This document shows, piece by piece, positions 23,651 through 37,000 of a DNA stretch of 64,000 nt. The stretch's first letter is position 1, and every line of letters starts with the position of its first letter. Under the pieces are notes generated by a model, which was not told the origin of the DNA, did not search any database, and saw nothing but the letters and a program-made list of their open reading frames with translations. The stretch lies in NCBI RefSeq assembly GCF_964355755.1, contig NC_092675.1, forward strand, positions 4,250,312 through 4,314,311, written 5' to 3'. Both the position numbers and the translations under genes were made by a program. Origin of the DNA: Antedon mediterranea. Taxonomy: Eukaryota; Echinodermata; Crinoidea; Comatulida; Antedonidae.

Positions 23651-25017
23651 TCAGCATTGTGAATAATCCTTTTCGGGCATCGCACCTGCCCCAGGTGGAA
23701 CTATTTCCTCGTCTGACGTAATATCTCCATATGAAAAACCCGGATGCATGTCTACATTCACATAAGGCTAAAAATAAAAATAAAAATTTCGTCGTCAGCC
23801 ACAAACTATTGAAAATATAATATCCTTTATCCTAATATCCTAATATCATTTATGGGAATATGTATATTCAAATGAATTTTCCCGGAGTTTGGGATAATAA
23901 TGTTTATTGAATTGAATGTTCTTTCTTTAAACAGATATCATATAGATAAGTGGAAATAGACCTTTTACTATTTAAAAAATGAAGAAAAGAACCATACCTT
24001 ATGTGCTTGTACTAGACGATTGAGGGCGATATATAGCTGTGCAAAGGTTGGTCGTTCATGAGGTCTGTCCCGCCAACAATGTTTCATTATGTCGTAACTG
24101 CAAACAAAATAACAATACCACATTATTTTTTGAAATTTATCATTCAATTCAATTTCAATTTTACAACATACATCATTATTTATTTACTATATTAATTTAT
24201 TATTATATTTATATTCATTAATTCATTAAATTCATCACCGATGTGGTGGAGAGGAATATTTTTCTGAATCATTTTCAACAATAATAGTGGATAGCAAGTA
24301 TGAGCGTCTATTGTATACACTTATTAAAGTACATAACATAAGTAAGGCGAATCATACACACATAGGCCTACAGACATACACATGCCATATTAACAGAATA
24401 CACTTAACCTTTCTTCTTTTTTTCAACAAAATGTATTTATAGTCTAGGCGATAAAGATAAGAGTATATTATTATTTTTAAAGTTTTCATTAATAGGTCCT
24501 CTTATATTATTTTCTTATTGATCAGTAGGCTATTTAAAATTTTAAAAAAATAGACCAATCACAAACTATATCAGTCAATAACAATAACTAATCAAAATGT
24601 GTAATTATCTTTAATCATGTTGTCTTAATTTTGTGTCATTGAACTAACTAAAAATAATTGTGTAAACTCCTTGAACTCGGACCTACTACTACCACAAAGG
24701 AAATCTTAACAAAAGAAATTTAATTCTACTTTACATTTCATCATCACAATTTAGCGGTTTCTGCATCCTGTATCCGGTAGGCAACTTATCGTACAGTTCT
24801 GCGCAGGTCATTCCAGGATAAGGCGTTCCACCTGTTATAAGGAGATTTAATGTCCATTATCTTCCGTTTGTAACTAAATTCATTTAATTAGGCCTACTTT
24901 ATTATATTCACCTTACAAACGGTTCTGCAAATTCGGTTATAAATTTTGTCAATCATTTAAAAATTTATCAGATGAAATTATCAGGAGTATGGCCTAACAT
25001 TCATCATTATTCAATAA

Positions 25018-25048
<31 letters not shown>

Positions 25049-28000
25049 TCATTTTATGTCACTTTACTAATAAACATATATAAAGTGGAGGAGCCTAAAT
25101 GGAAGCATAGCTTGTAGTGAATAGGCTCATCAAAACAAAAACAAAAAATTCTAAAAATAAACTCTAATATTTGTGATAAAAGAACTATATACTGTAGCAA
25201 TTTCAATATTGTAACTAATCATCGTAATTATTCATTTGTATGCAACAGTATATTGCCAAAATCAGAATTTAGAACAATTCTACACTAGATCGTAAATTTG
25301 ATTTGAACCAAGTACTTTGCCATTATTTTGCTTCTCTATGGTTAGTGCACCTTCACAAGCTCTAGGTCACTCCACTTCCTGGAGAGAAATTATAAATACA
25401 AATTGTGTAGCAATTTCAAATAATTAAGTTAACACTTACCAAGTGTTACAATTTCCCATAAAAGAATTCCAAATGACCATCTGTAACAAAATAAAGAGAA
25501 CTTTTAAAATCGATAATCGATAATAATCGATAATGCAGAACTTATTAGGGTTTAATGTTACTTAACTCAGAGTTCTGCATTATTTGTTACAGACTGATGG
25601 ATAACTGTAAAATTAATCATTTGGGAAAAGAAGTTTTCAAAGATACTTATCATCAATTCCATAAATTAGATCATTCAAAAACATCACAATCTACAGTTTT
25701 AAAATGTCAAATCTTCGTAAGATGGAAAAGAGCCTTTATAGTATAGAATGATTGTCAACACATGTGTTGTGTGTTTTTAGTATTGTCTTATCATTGAACA
25801 TTGTTCCTATGGAATCTTGGTTGAAGTAAACGTCACCAGCAGAAATCGCCTGCATTAGAGTTATAATGTCTTGCCAGCATGTCAAAATCATGAGGTTTTT
25901 GCGCATAACCAAAAAGTTAGATTCACTATTAATATACAATGCGTTTAAAATTCTTTTTGTGTGTGTCTAGTGCCACGATGACAAACTTACTACAAACACA
26001 CGTATTTTAATACGTGTGTTTGTAGTAAGTTTGTCATCATCAAAGTTCTGAATGCAAACTTACACGTCACTTTTGGTTGTATACACACTGTAGTTGATAG
26101 ACTCTATTGCCATCCACCTGACAGGAAGTCGACCCTGTATAATTATAAATCAAAAATATCTTTTAAACAATTTTACAAACATAGTTCATTCCTTATACAA
26201 AAAAGAAACAATTACAGTAGTCTTTTGTTTATTTCATTAAATTTACTTTTTTTTTATTTGGTAAAAAAAATAACTCACAGCGGTCGTTTTAACATAGACT
26301 TCTTCACTCCTCGACAACCCAAAGTCTGTAACTTTGGCCACCATTTTGAGACCTGGTCCTTCACAAAGCAATACATTTCTCGCAGCAAGATCTCGATGAA
26401 CACACTAAAAAAGATTATATAATATAGAAAGTTATGTAGAGATTCCTGTGTACGTTTGTCGATCCTGTGAACAATTATGTAACCTTTAAAGTTCTACACT
26501 ATCAAACTAGTTTGACAAAAGTGTTGTGTGCCCAAATATGGTAGTGATTCTTACCTTTAAGTGGTGATGTTAGTGATATACCTAAATAGTGATATTACAT
26601 CATCATGTCCATAAATGGGCATATCACATTTTTTCATAACGTTTGATAGTGTAGACAGAGCTTTAGAAGTATAGTTAATGAATTCTCTTTATTCTTGTTT
26701 AAATATAATTATTATTATTTATTATATAAATACAAAAACAAACAAATTGTAGATCTGTACATACTCCTTTTTCTGATAGGTGCTTCATGCCAAGTGTCAC
26801 GTCTGCCGCAAACTGGAGAAGATCCTCTGACGATAACGTCGACGACATGTTGGTTTTGGTTGCATAATTCGGATCAGTCTCAATGCAACGGCTGTGGCGA
26901 AGGTAGTTCAACAGATTACCATGTTCGGCGTATTCAGTCGCAACGTACAATACACCTGATGCAATGTGATCAAACGGTCAATGTATTACAATAACATCAA
27001 GAATAAAACAGACATGCTAAAAATATATACCCATTACCAACAAAATAATAATACTAATAAGTTAATAATTTTCCTATACGCATGGAGTGTTTAGATGGGC
27101 TCTTGTAAACCACTTTGATCTGTAAAGGCGCTATAGAAATGATTATTTTTATGTTATTTATGGTATTTAAAAAAATTCAGTTAATTTCATTCCTTTTGAA
27201 ACAATATTTAGGTTAAATAGTGTTCTTAATACCTTCGTATTCACAAGCACCGATAAGATTCACAATATTTGGATGATATCCAACTTTACACATTATGTCA
27301 AGCTCTCCAATGAAATCCCGTCGATCGTTGTCAGTTACGCCTTCTGTACAAATAAAAAACAGAAACATTATGTGTCACATATTATATACAATATTAACTT
27401 TTTCAAAGCAATAGGTCTACCTTTTTTTGGAGGTGCGTTTAAAACGCGATGAAGCATGTTTTAACACATAGGTAAGTAACCTTTCGTAAGTGTGACATAA
27501 GCATGCCTTAAAGCGTGGTTCCCACTACTAGCGACGAAACGTAACGCAATCTACGCAACGTAAGCAAATGCCCTTCTAATAATTTTGTTTGCCTCCACAC
27601 CTGCGTGAAATCAAACCTGCGATGTTTGCAGCACTATTGCGTCGTCGGTTCCCACTTGTGATTACGCAATACAGAACTTTGCGTCGATACGCCGGAACCA
27701 CGCTTTACATACTTATTCCTATAACTAACCTTTCAGCATTTTAACGGCAGCCTGAACTGCTGTGTCCTCTTTCTTTATCACTGCCTTCATCACTTGGCCA
27801 AAGTTGCCTTCAGCGATGATTATATTTTCCAGGACCATGTCTTTCCATGGTATCTGATAGTATGTCGGTGGAGGAGAAAGCTGTGATTTCATAGAGTAAC
27901 TAGGTGACAAGGGGGACATAGGACCGAAAGCTCCTGGTGATAAAGGAGGTGACGGTGTGGGGAAAACGAACACGTTTCCCTGTTGTGAAGAAAGAGACAT

Positions 28001-28075
28001 TGGGATTCGACTTGGAGATCTTGGTTGCGCTACGCCAGTATCATAATCGTTTGCCACGGTGCGTTGTCGAAGAAG
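23651..28075 (-). CDS. Tie exons 16-24: juxtamembrane, tyrosine kinase domain and tail
   Basis: The P-loop reads AEGNFGQV (first Gly of GxGxxG is Ala), the ATP lysine is in AAVKMLK, the helix C Glu in GELDIM, then [20 protein letters not shown] and [19 protein letters not shown] Tie-type kinase insert follows the hinge ([15 protein letters not shown]). The activation loop has a single Tyr (EEVYVKTT), as in Tie. The C-terminal tail begins [10 protein letters not shown], matching the YVN docking tyrosine of Tie2, and ends ...EKDYSQC. Apart from the P-loop change all catalytic residues are present, so activity is expected. Confidence 0.95.
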
Positions 28076-31000
28076 CTGAAATACAGTATATAAGAGAGTA
28101 TTATTTAAAGAACAGAAAGGATTGTGAGATAAAAACTAAATAAATACTATTTTTGTATATGAATATTTATACAATCAAATCCTAACTTTTGCCGCAAGTC
28201 CCCAACTCTTTTATATTTAAACAAAAAAGCATTCTGACTAATATGAAAGATTTCTTACTTGAGGTAGGCCTACTTATTATAGGTATCTAATTTGCGAGTA
28301 ATAAAATAAGCAAGGTCACTAAAATCTGAATCCTTACTCCTTGGTAACTCATCGGAGTTTCAGCTTGTTCCCGATTATTCTTTGACTTTTGTTTGACGAC
28401 ACAAGCAGCTGTAGCAACAAAAACAAACGCTAGTATAATAATAAGCACAACGATAACCACAGTTATTATACTGTTTTTACTGCTGTTGTCGTTGGGCTGG
28501 TCACCGGTACTATCACCTGATGTCGATTCCTCCCTCGCAGTCTTTTGCTTCGGTTCAATTGGTGCCGTAGTTTTTCTAGTTGCTGGAAGTTTAAATAGAA
28601 AATACATATCAATATTAACTTAAATACATATTTTAGGTATTAGCTTGTCTAAACCTTCTATAGCTTTTGTTTATTCTGTTATTATGCTTCGTATCTCCCT
28701 TGTACTTGTTATTTTTTAACCATGTTAAAGGCCCAAAACTAAGACAAATATACTTCTAGGTTGGTCCTGATTTTATGCTCTGTATTATTTGTATGGCATT
28801 AGATGGAATAAATGTTGTTTTAATGTAAACGGAGTTTATAAGTACCAAAGACAAAAACAGCAAAGCGATGGGTCATAAATAAATAATTAAGCAAAATCTT
28901 AGGCTTGATATAGATACATTTTAGACCACATTCTAGAAATAGTGGTTCAGCTACGCTAGGTATTTATAATGTAGGTACTATACAACACTTAGTTTCAACT
29001 ATGTGACCCGATCTGGCAAAACCCTACTTTTGTCGGAAATTTTCCTTTTGTTTCAAAGCATCGACTAAACGAAACAAAGTTCATCTTTCTCTAGTCCTCC
29101 ACTACACATTTAGGCCTACCCTAGCAATCTTGCTTTTAATATGTATGAAGAAAAATATGACGTCATACTTGTTATAGGCGTTGTTCTCATTTCTATGACA
29201 GAACTCCACGGTCCATATCCTTCAGTGGTAGAAGCACGAACGTTCATAAAGTAAATGGTGTCTGGTTGTAACGAACTGTACGTAACACCACTGGTAGGCT
29301 TGACTGTGCAGTTGGCTTCATCATCAGAAACACCAGAAGTGTATGATAAGCAAGTCTCATATTGTGTGATGATACCATTCGCTTCTAGTGGTTTGTCCCA
29401 TGACACTGATATAGAGGTCGTTGTTGATTGATGTTGGATGTTGACTGGAGCGTCAGAAGGACCTGCAGGTAAATGATAATGTAATGTAAATCCACAAATT
29501 TTAAATGGGGATGGTGGATTGTCGAGCGTGTAGTTTAAGTGATGGTTGTGGCAGGTATAAAAACAAAATATTTCTATAAAAAACAACTCATGATATGTCC
29601 CCATCTTCAGCATTCCAAAACCAATCTTTGTGATTAATCTTAAAAATGTTATTAGAATAATATATCGGTGGGACATCATATCTATGACGGAAACAAACCT
29701 TCCATGGTTGCACTAATAATATAAACGTATGAATGAGAAAAATATGAGATTAAATTATTGTTTTAGTATTACAAATCAAGTAACATATATATCTTATACA
29801 CTCAGATCAAGCCCAGTAAATGCTTTCTGTTTTTTTTGTATCTCCACTGCTATGAAATGTACTTACTGCTCTGTGGCGTTGATTTCACAAGCGTATTCTG
29901 CACTCCAAGTTTCGGTGATGCTGTACGTGCACTGACATAAATCAAATATTCTGTATGCCATCTTAACTTTTCAATCTTCTTATAAAGAGGGTGAACCATG
30001 TACGTCGTTTTCTCTGGGTCTTCTGTGCGTCTAACCACAGTCACGTTATAGGATTGAATAACGCCGTTAGTCTGCAAAGGTTTACTCCACGATACGATTA
30101 TATACGGCTGTTTGCTATTTCTGTCTATATTAACTTTGCCTATAAGGTTTTCAACTTTCTCCGGAGCTGTCGGAAAATAAACACAGACAAATAACTTATT
30201 GTTTTTCATTAAACTCTATTTAAATCCTGGTTAGAGTTTGAATTGAGTACCGTACTAATTATAGTAATTCATTAGTACGGTAATCTACATTGTAATTGAA
30301 TTGCATTCGACCTTATGCGTGTGATTTTTTTTGGTGTTTAATTCCTAGTCAAAATATCAATTTAATTGTATGTTTTTGATATATTATATATTCAAATTAA
30401 ATAGAACTTACGGCCCTGAGAAACTCGGTAGTTATATTGTCTAGATGGCCTCCCATTCAGCCCACAGTTTATTGCTATCATGTAGACGGTGTAAGATTCA
30501 TAAGGCCTAAGTCCAGTTATATTATACTCTTGAGTGGTCGGGTCCGCTATAAACAATGTCTTTTCTCCATATTTATCTCCTGACTCTCGATAATTTATTT
30601 CAAAACTATCGTAATCAGGCGGATTAGTCGGTGACGTCATCTGTAAAAGAGTTCGTTCGGGTTTGAACACGAAAAAAAAAAACATTTTTGCAGACAATTC
30701 TTATTTTCATTATTCTCCTGTCACTCATAGCATGACTTTTTAACAAAGTTGTATATTCTTACCGTCCAGGCAACAGTTATTGTGTTTTCGTCAGGGCTAT
30801 GTTTATCAGGACGAGGAGGAACAATCGACGGCGCATGTGCGGGAGCTATGAATGAAAATAGGTGATTTAGTACTGTTATAGAAACTTGTTTCTAGATGAC
30901 TTTCGATGGTCAGTTAGTACCTATCGAGTGACAGCTGCAGAATCGGATGAATGTATATGGGCTTACTGGAAAAATATCAGTTGGTAATAAATAATAAAAT

Positions 31001-34000
31001 TGCGTTTCGTCATACGTTTGCGTGTGCATAAATTTAACGTATGATCATAGTACTTTACGTTCACTTCATGTAGGCCTATATAACAGAATGTTATAGCAAT
31101 AGCAGATCTTACACAATGTTTGTTATTGTTTATTATTAGTGTTATTAGTTATGCATATTTCTGGGATTTTTTTCATATATATCTACGTCCCGAGATGGGT
31201 TTTAAAGGTACGTTGTGTGTTGGCCACTTACCACTACATTTTATTGTAATTGTGGAAATTGAACTAAATTCGCCGATAGCATTATCCAACCTGCTTCCCC
31301 CAGGACGTCGGAATTTGGTCTTGAACTCATACGTTGCATGAGGCGTTAGATTTTCGAGCGTGTACCCGTTTACCACGTCATTTTTACTGATATACTCCTC
31401 TTTCCAGTCTTCATTGCTTTCAAGGCGATAGTAAAGGTAGATAGATTGAACTGGCCCATCTCCTGTGTAGTTTTGAATATGCAGGTCAAGTCGAAAAATA
31501 CGGTTGTTGTTTTCGATTACGCTTGGCCCCATGGTGGGGGTAGGAGGTTCTGTTGATATAATTGTACAGTTTGTCAAACAAAATCCAATTAAAGAGCTAA
31601 CCTTTAACTATCTATTTACCTTTCTGGATCGATGATACAATCATCAAAATTCTTCTCCAGATACATAATTTTGAAGGCAACGTTGGTGTATTTTCCAATT
31701 TACCAGTAGAAATTCGACAATGAATAAAACATAGGTTTCGGTTTATTGGGTTAGTGGTAGTGAAAATCAACATTTATGTACATCAGGCGATCCACAACAA
31801 CATCAATGAAGATAAAAGCCACTAACCTTTCAACCTAAAGTACCATGTTGTATCGGCGTATCCAGTGCCGTTAATCACCCGACAAGTGTAGTCTCCGGGT
31901 TCAGCATTCTCAACGTAGAATCTATATTCACTACTAAGAGTCTGGTGTGGAGATACCTCTTGGTTGGAAGGAGTTATTAAAAACACTACCGTGCTTTCGT
32001 CGTAGGTCACATCAAGAGAACATGCCAATTCGGCATCAACACCAATATTGTCTTGGAGGACTCTTTCCTTAGCAGAAACCGGGTCAGTACCTGTCCAAAG
32101 CACAGAAAATTGGACTCAATTAAAACCAACATTTTGGGTTTTAACAATAAAATTAATTTGTTTTTTTTATAAAGGTAAATAGAAATAGATTTAAGCAACA
32201 AGGAAAAACTGACTTCTGCAGCTCGTATGTTTAATTGTTGTTTATATGCTCTACTGTTAAGCGAACAGGATGGTATGATGGTGTGAAAATACTTTAAAGG
32301 ACATTCCTCTTATTAGTTTAGTATGAAATCATTGTCTGTTTTGTTTTGTTTTGTCCCGGTTAGCCCTAAGTATTTTAGGCCAAAAGATTCTTCTTACCTG
32401 TTGCCACAATAACGGTTGAAACATTGTATTGACCAATATTACAACTAAACTCTAGTTGCCCATTATTTTTCTTGGGAATAAACTTAAACTGTGCTGAATG
32501 GTCTGTTAGTTCGTCTTGTTGTGTACCTTCATACCATGGCTTGGGTCCGATTCCAACAAACTACAACGAATACATTGATTGATGTTGATAATCACTGATA
32601 TATGTTAAGGTTTACGTGCCCTTAAATTTCACTCGAAAATTACACGTAATTTGGTGAGGCAGTTTGTTCCATCTCTAATATACGAGGGAGGCCGGTGGAA
32701 AAATGATATGTATTTGTTTATTTTCATCGTCATCATCATCATCACTATCATCATCATCATCATCATCATCATTGTTATTATCGTCATCATCGTCATCATC
32801 ATCATCATCATCAGCGTCACTACCATAATTGTTATTATCATCATCATCGTCATCATCATCATCATCATCATTGTTATTATCGTCATCATCGTCATCATCA
32901 TCATCATCAGCGTCACTACCATAATTGTTATTATCATCATCATCGTCATCATCATCATCATCATCATTGTTATTATCGTCATCATCGTCATCATCATCAT
33001 CGTCACCATCATCGTCATCATTATCATCATCATTGTGCTTACCGTAATGTATGGCGGGTTTGGACAATCATCATCTGAGCATGTGCAGTTCAGCGTAATA
33101 GATTCGTCATCAAACAAGTTTACCTCTGTTTTGGTGGCTGTAAACGTGAATCCTTGCATAATAAAAAAAAGTGAAAATTGATTATAGAATTTGAGAAAAG
33201 GTTCGATTAATGAATTTTAACCACTTTTCAAATGCTTACATTTTAACTGCATTTACAAAACGTATTTATTTACCCAATTCGTGGTGTTGTTCAGTATAGT
33301 TGTTAAATTGAAATATTGATTGTCACCCAAAACTCGTTTTTTTGTTTATGAAATTGTTCGACACATACTAAGTGATTCAAAGAATAAAAATATTATTTTT
33401 TGGTTGTATGCTCTAATTATTATTATTTTTATTCTAAAATAATCTAAGTATACATACTCTCTGACGAACATGTAGGCCCTCTAAAACCATCCGTACAAAT
33501 ACAGCCACGTTGTCTATCGCAACTTGCTCCATTCATACATGTACATGTTTCACGGCAGTCGGGTCCATAGAAACCATCAGAACATGCTAATTAGAAAATA
33601 ACGTTTTTGAATTATGCTTTCATTGACATTGATTGATGTTTTAATCTAATCTGTAATTTTGTGCAAATTAAAATTAACAAAGATGTTCACTCTTTTTACC
33701 AATCGCAATCAACAATTAGCTGTTACTAAATAATATATAAATATATTGTTTACTGTTTTAAAACACATTTTATATTTATATATTGTAAGTTTGTATATGT
33801 TATATGTACACGTCTACATATACTGTTTATATAATTATACATTTATTTTAGGTAATATCATTGGATTGCTGACTCTTGTTACTTTAGCAATTCCTAACCG
33901 ATTCTCTCTTATATCTGACGTTATTGGTATTTGGTTAAATTAATGACATGAAATATAATTCATCGTCGGACTCAATCAATAGAAAGATGACGTACGTTCA

Positions 34001-37000
34001 TTACATCCAGGACCTGTGAATCCACTTCCGCACTTGCATCCAAACGGGTTGTCCTTACAGAACTGCCATCTGCATCCTTCTTCAGGGCAGTCATGTAGAC
34101 ATTCATCTCCATATGTGTTTGCTGGACAAGCTATTATAGAAGCCAAATACGTAATTACATAGATATCGGGATGCTAACTTATTACCAGGCATAAATATTG
34201 CCTTGGTATTACTGGTTTAGGCCTATATGCTGTAAAGCTCTGAATGTAATATGCCCATACATGGACATGATGATGGCATACCACTACCATATTTGGGTAT
34301 ATCACTACCATATTTCGGCACATCCCACTTTTTTGTAAAACTATATTAATAGTTTAGACAGATTTTTAGTATACTTACCCGTTTCGCAATGTTCACTAAT
34401 AAAGTTCGGATGACAAATGCAAAAGCCACCTTCGTCACAGACTCCGCCATTGTAACACTTTGGGCAATCCTGGTCACAATTTGGAGGGTTGAATTTACCG
34501 TTAGGACACACTAAAATATTGTTAAAAACCTAATTATTATAATGTACCATTCGAAAAATTGAGCTGTTAATAGGAAACGCCTTTTCGTTTATTATTAACT
34601 ATATTATACATTGTTATTGCCTACACCTAATAATATTTTAAATAATTATGTATCTATTAACTAATTCATAATAGTATTATTAGTGATGACCTCCTAACAA
34701 TCCTTACCCTTGACTTGTACTTGGAAAGATACACCTAACGCTCGTTCTGATTGGTATACCTCATACACTCCCGCGTGGTGTAACTGGGCTGCAGTGATAC
34801 TGTAAATAACATCTGTTGTAGTAATTTCATATTTTAGATTTTCATCAATCTGGCCGTTGTACCGCCAAACAAGAGTCTCGTTTGCTTGGAATTCAGACGT
34901 TTTTCTCAAGATAATCGAAATCGATTCACCAACACTTGTTGTGTAAAATAACTGATCGACTTGTAAAATTGCTGTTAAATTCAAATTTAATTAATTAATT
35001 TAATTTAATGTAATTACGTGGGATTGTTTACAGTAAACATATTTAACAAAAATCATTGCGTAGAAATAAAACCATGAAGTTCTCCATATTATAGTTTGAA
35101 TATTTTGGTTAAAATCTAGAGTTTGTATAATACCAAAATATCGAACAAATATGGGACAACACTCTATCAGGTATTCTTGTGCAAAATGTGAAATGGTATC
35201 CCAGATGATTATAAATCACATTTTTGTTTAAGATTGATTATATATTTAAAGAGAAAGTAAGTTTAAAAAGATTGCCCTTATTTATCTATTATCTATTTAT
35301 TCTTCAATGTTTAGGGGCTGTTACTTATGTTGACAATGTTTATAACTTATTTTGGGGTAACTAAATGAAAGAAGAAGAAAAGACAAAACTTTGAATTAAT
35401 ACGTGTCTGATTGCAATTAGCAAATGGCAATGAACCACATGTATGACTTTGCTTTGACCCGGACAGACATTTATTCTGTTTAAGATAATCAAGAAAAACG
35501 GAAGAGGTGCAGTAAAATCAGCTATTATATATGTAGGCCTTTTAAAAGTAAATTCACATCAACATACATTTGCGTATACATTCTTATGATGTATATTAGT
35601 TCAAAATACATTATTTATGGGAATAAATTTATAATTGTAATTACAGTATTTATCTTCCTTTATATTGTTTGAAGGATGGCGAAATCAAATGTTGATATAA
35701 ATTTTGCGGTACACCACGTATATTATTTTAGTTAGGAGTGGGGGGGGGGGGGGATTGAAAATAGCTACAGAAGAGCATTGTTTCTGATAGGTGTGAAAAG
35801 CAAAGTGAGACAAGCTAAAAACAATAGCATTTGTATCGATACAGCTTTGATACAATGCTATTGTTTTTAAGTTGTCTCACTTTGCTTTTCATATATAAAC
35901 AATATCTTCCTTTAAACCTAAATCTCTATTAATACACCTCAACCTGATCACCAGTTACTAAGCGAAATGGAAAGAGAACAATTCCAAAGATATGGAGAAA
36001 ACCACAACAACAATAAGACAACGGTGGTGATTGACAGTCGAGAATTAATTCTAATTAATGTTCAAACTATAAAGTGAGGACAATCTGTGACAATGAGAAA
36101 AAGAGAATAATAAATAAATAAAGAAAGAAAGTTGAAACTAAAAAATAATTTCTGGGAACATTACATAAAATTTCGTTCGTAATAGTTTGTATAAGTACAA
36201 ATTTAAACTTAATATGAAATACATTGTATAGGCTTAGAAACGAGAGGTGATATGACCAACAATAGAAAACATATGAAATATGCTTCTTTGTATTGTACGA
36301 AGGGAATCTGTGTTATCTATTAGAATAATCACTTTGAACACAATAGATTCGATATTGTACTTTCTATGGGAGTGGTGAGGCGCAACCGGTGTCCAGGTGC
36401 GGGTTCCAACTAGGCCTATGTGTCCTTCATATTCATTGCAATCAGTTCGATATTTAATTAAGATAAACTAATTGCAAAGTAGGCCTACAATATTATTAGA
36501 AAACAGTAACAGGACAGCTGTGAAGATTTTTGTTTCAGTATATTTATTATTATTAATTTTTTTAAGTGTTTGTATGAGTACCGAGATATCAAACCATTGA
36601 CTTTACCAACTTATTAATAGCCCTACTTAGAAAAAAAGTATTCTGAAAGTAAAGGTAAGTAATGGAACATGGGACTATTTTTTTTATCTAGAACTATCAA
36701 TACGAAGAACATTTGTTTGAAAAAAAAATGTTATATATGGTGGTCATTTCGAAAAAAACTGAAAAGGTTAATGAAAAGTGGTCGGCGTTTGCTGAAAAAG
36801 TTACTGAAATGGTGGGCGTTTGCTGAAAAAGTTATTAAAATGGTAGGGGTTTTCCTCATAATGTGATGGTATATAATGAACAAAGTTATTTTAATGGTAC
36901 AAAGGCGTTTTTCTGAAAAGTTACTGAAATGATTGAAGGGCGTTTTCTGACAAAGTTACTTTAATTATGAGAAGGGCGTTGGCTAAAAGGTTACTTTAAT

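Noticed and set aside
32629..33181. Long open frames on both strands (176, 176 and 130 codons)
   Set aside because: They are translations of the ATC triplet tract (poly-Ile, poly-Met, poly-Asp). Only 33043-33152 on the - strand is a real exon (Tie).
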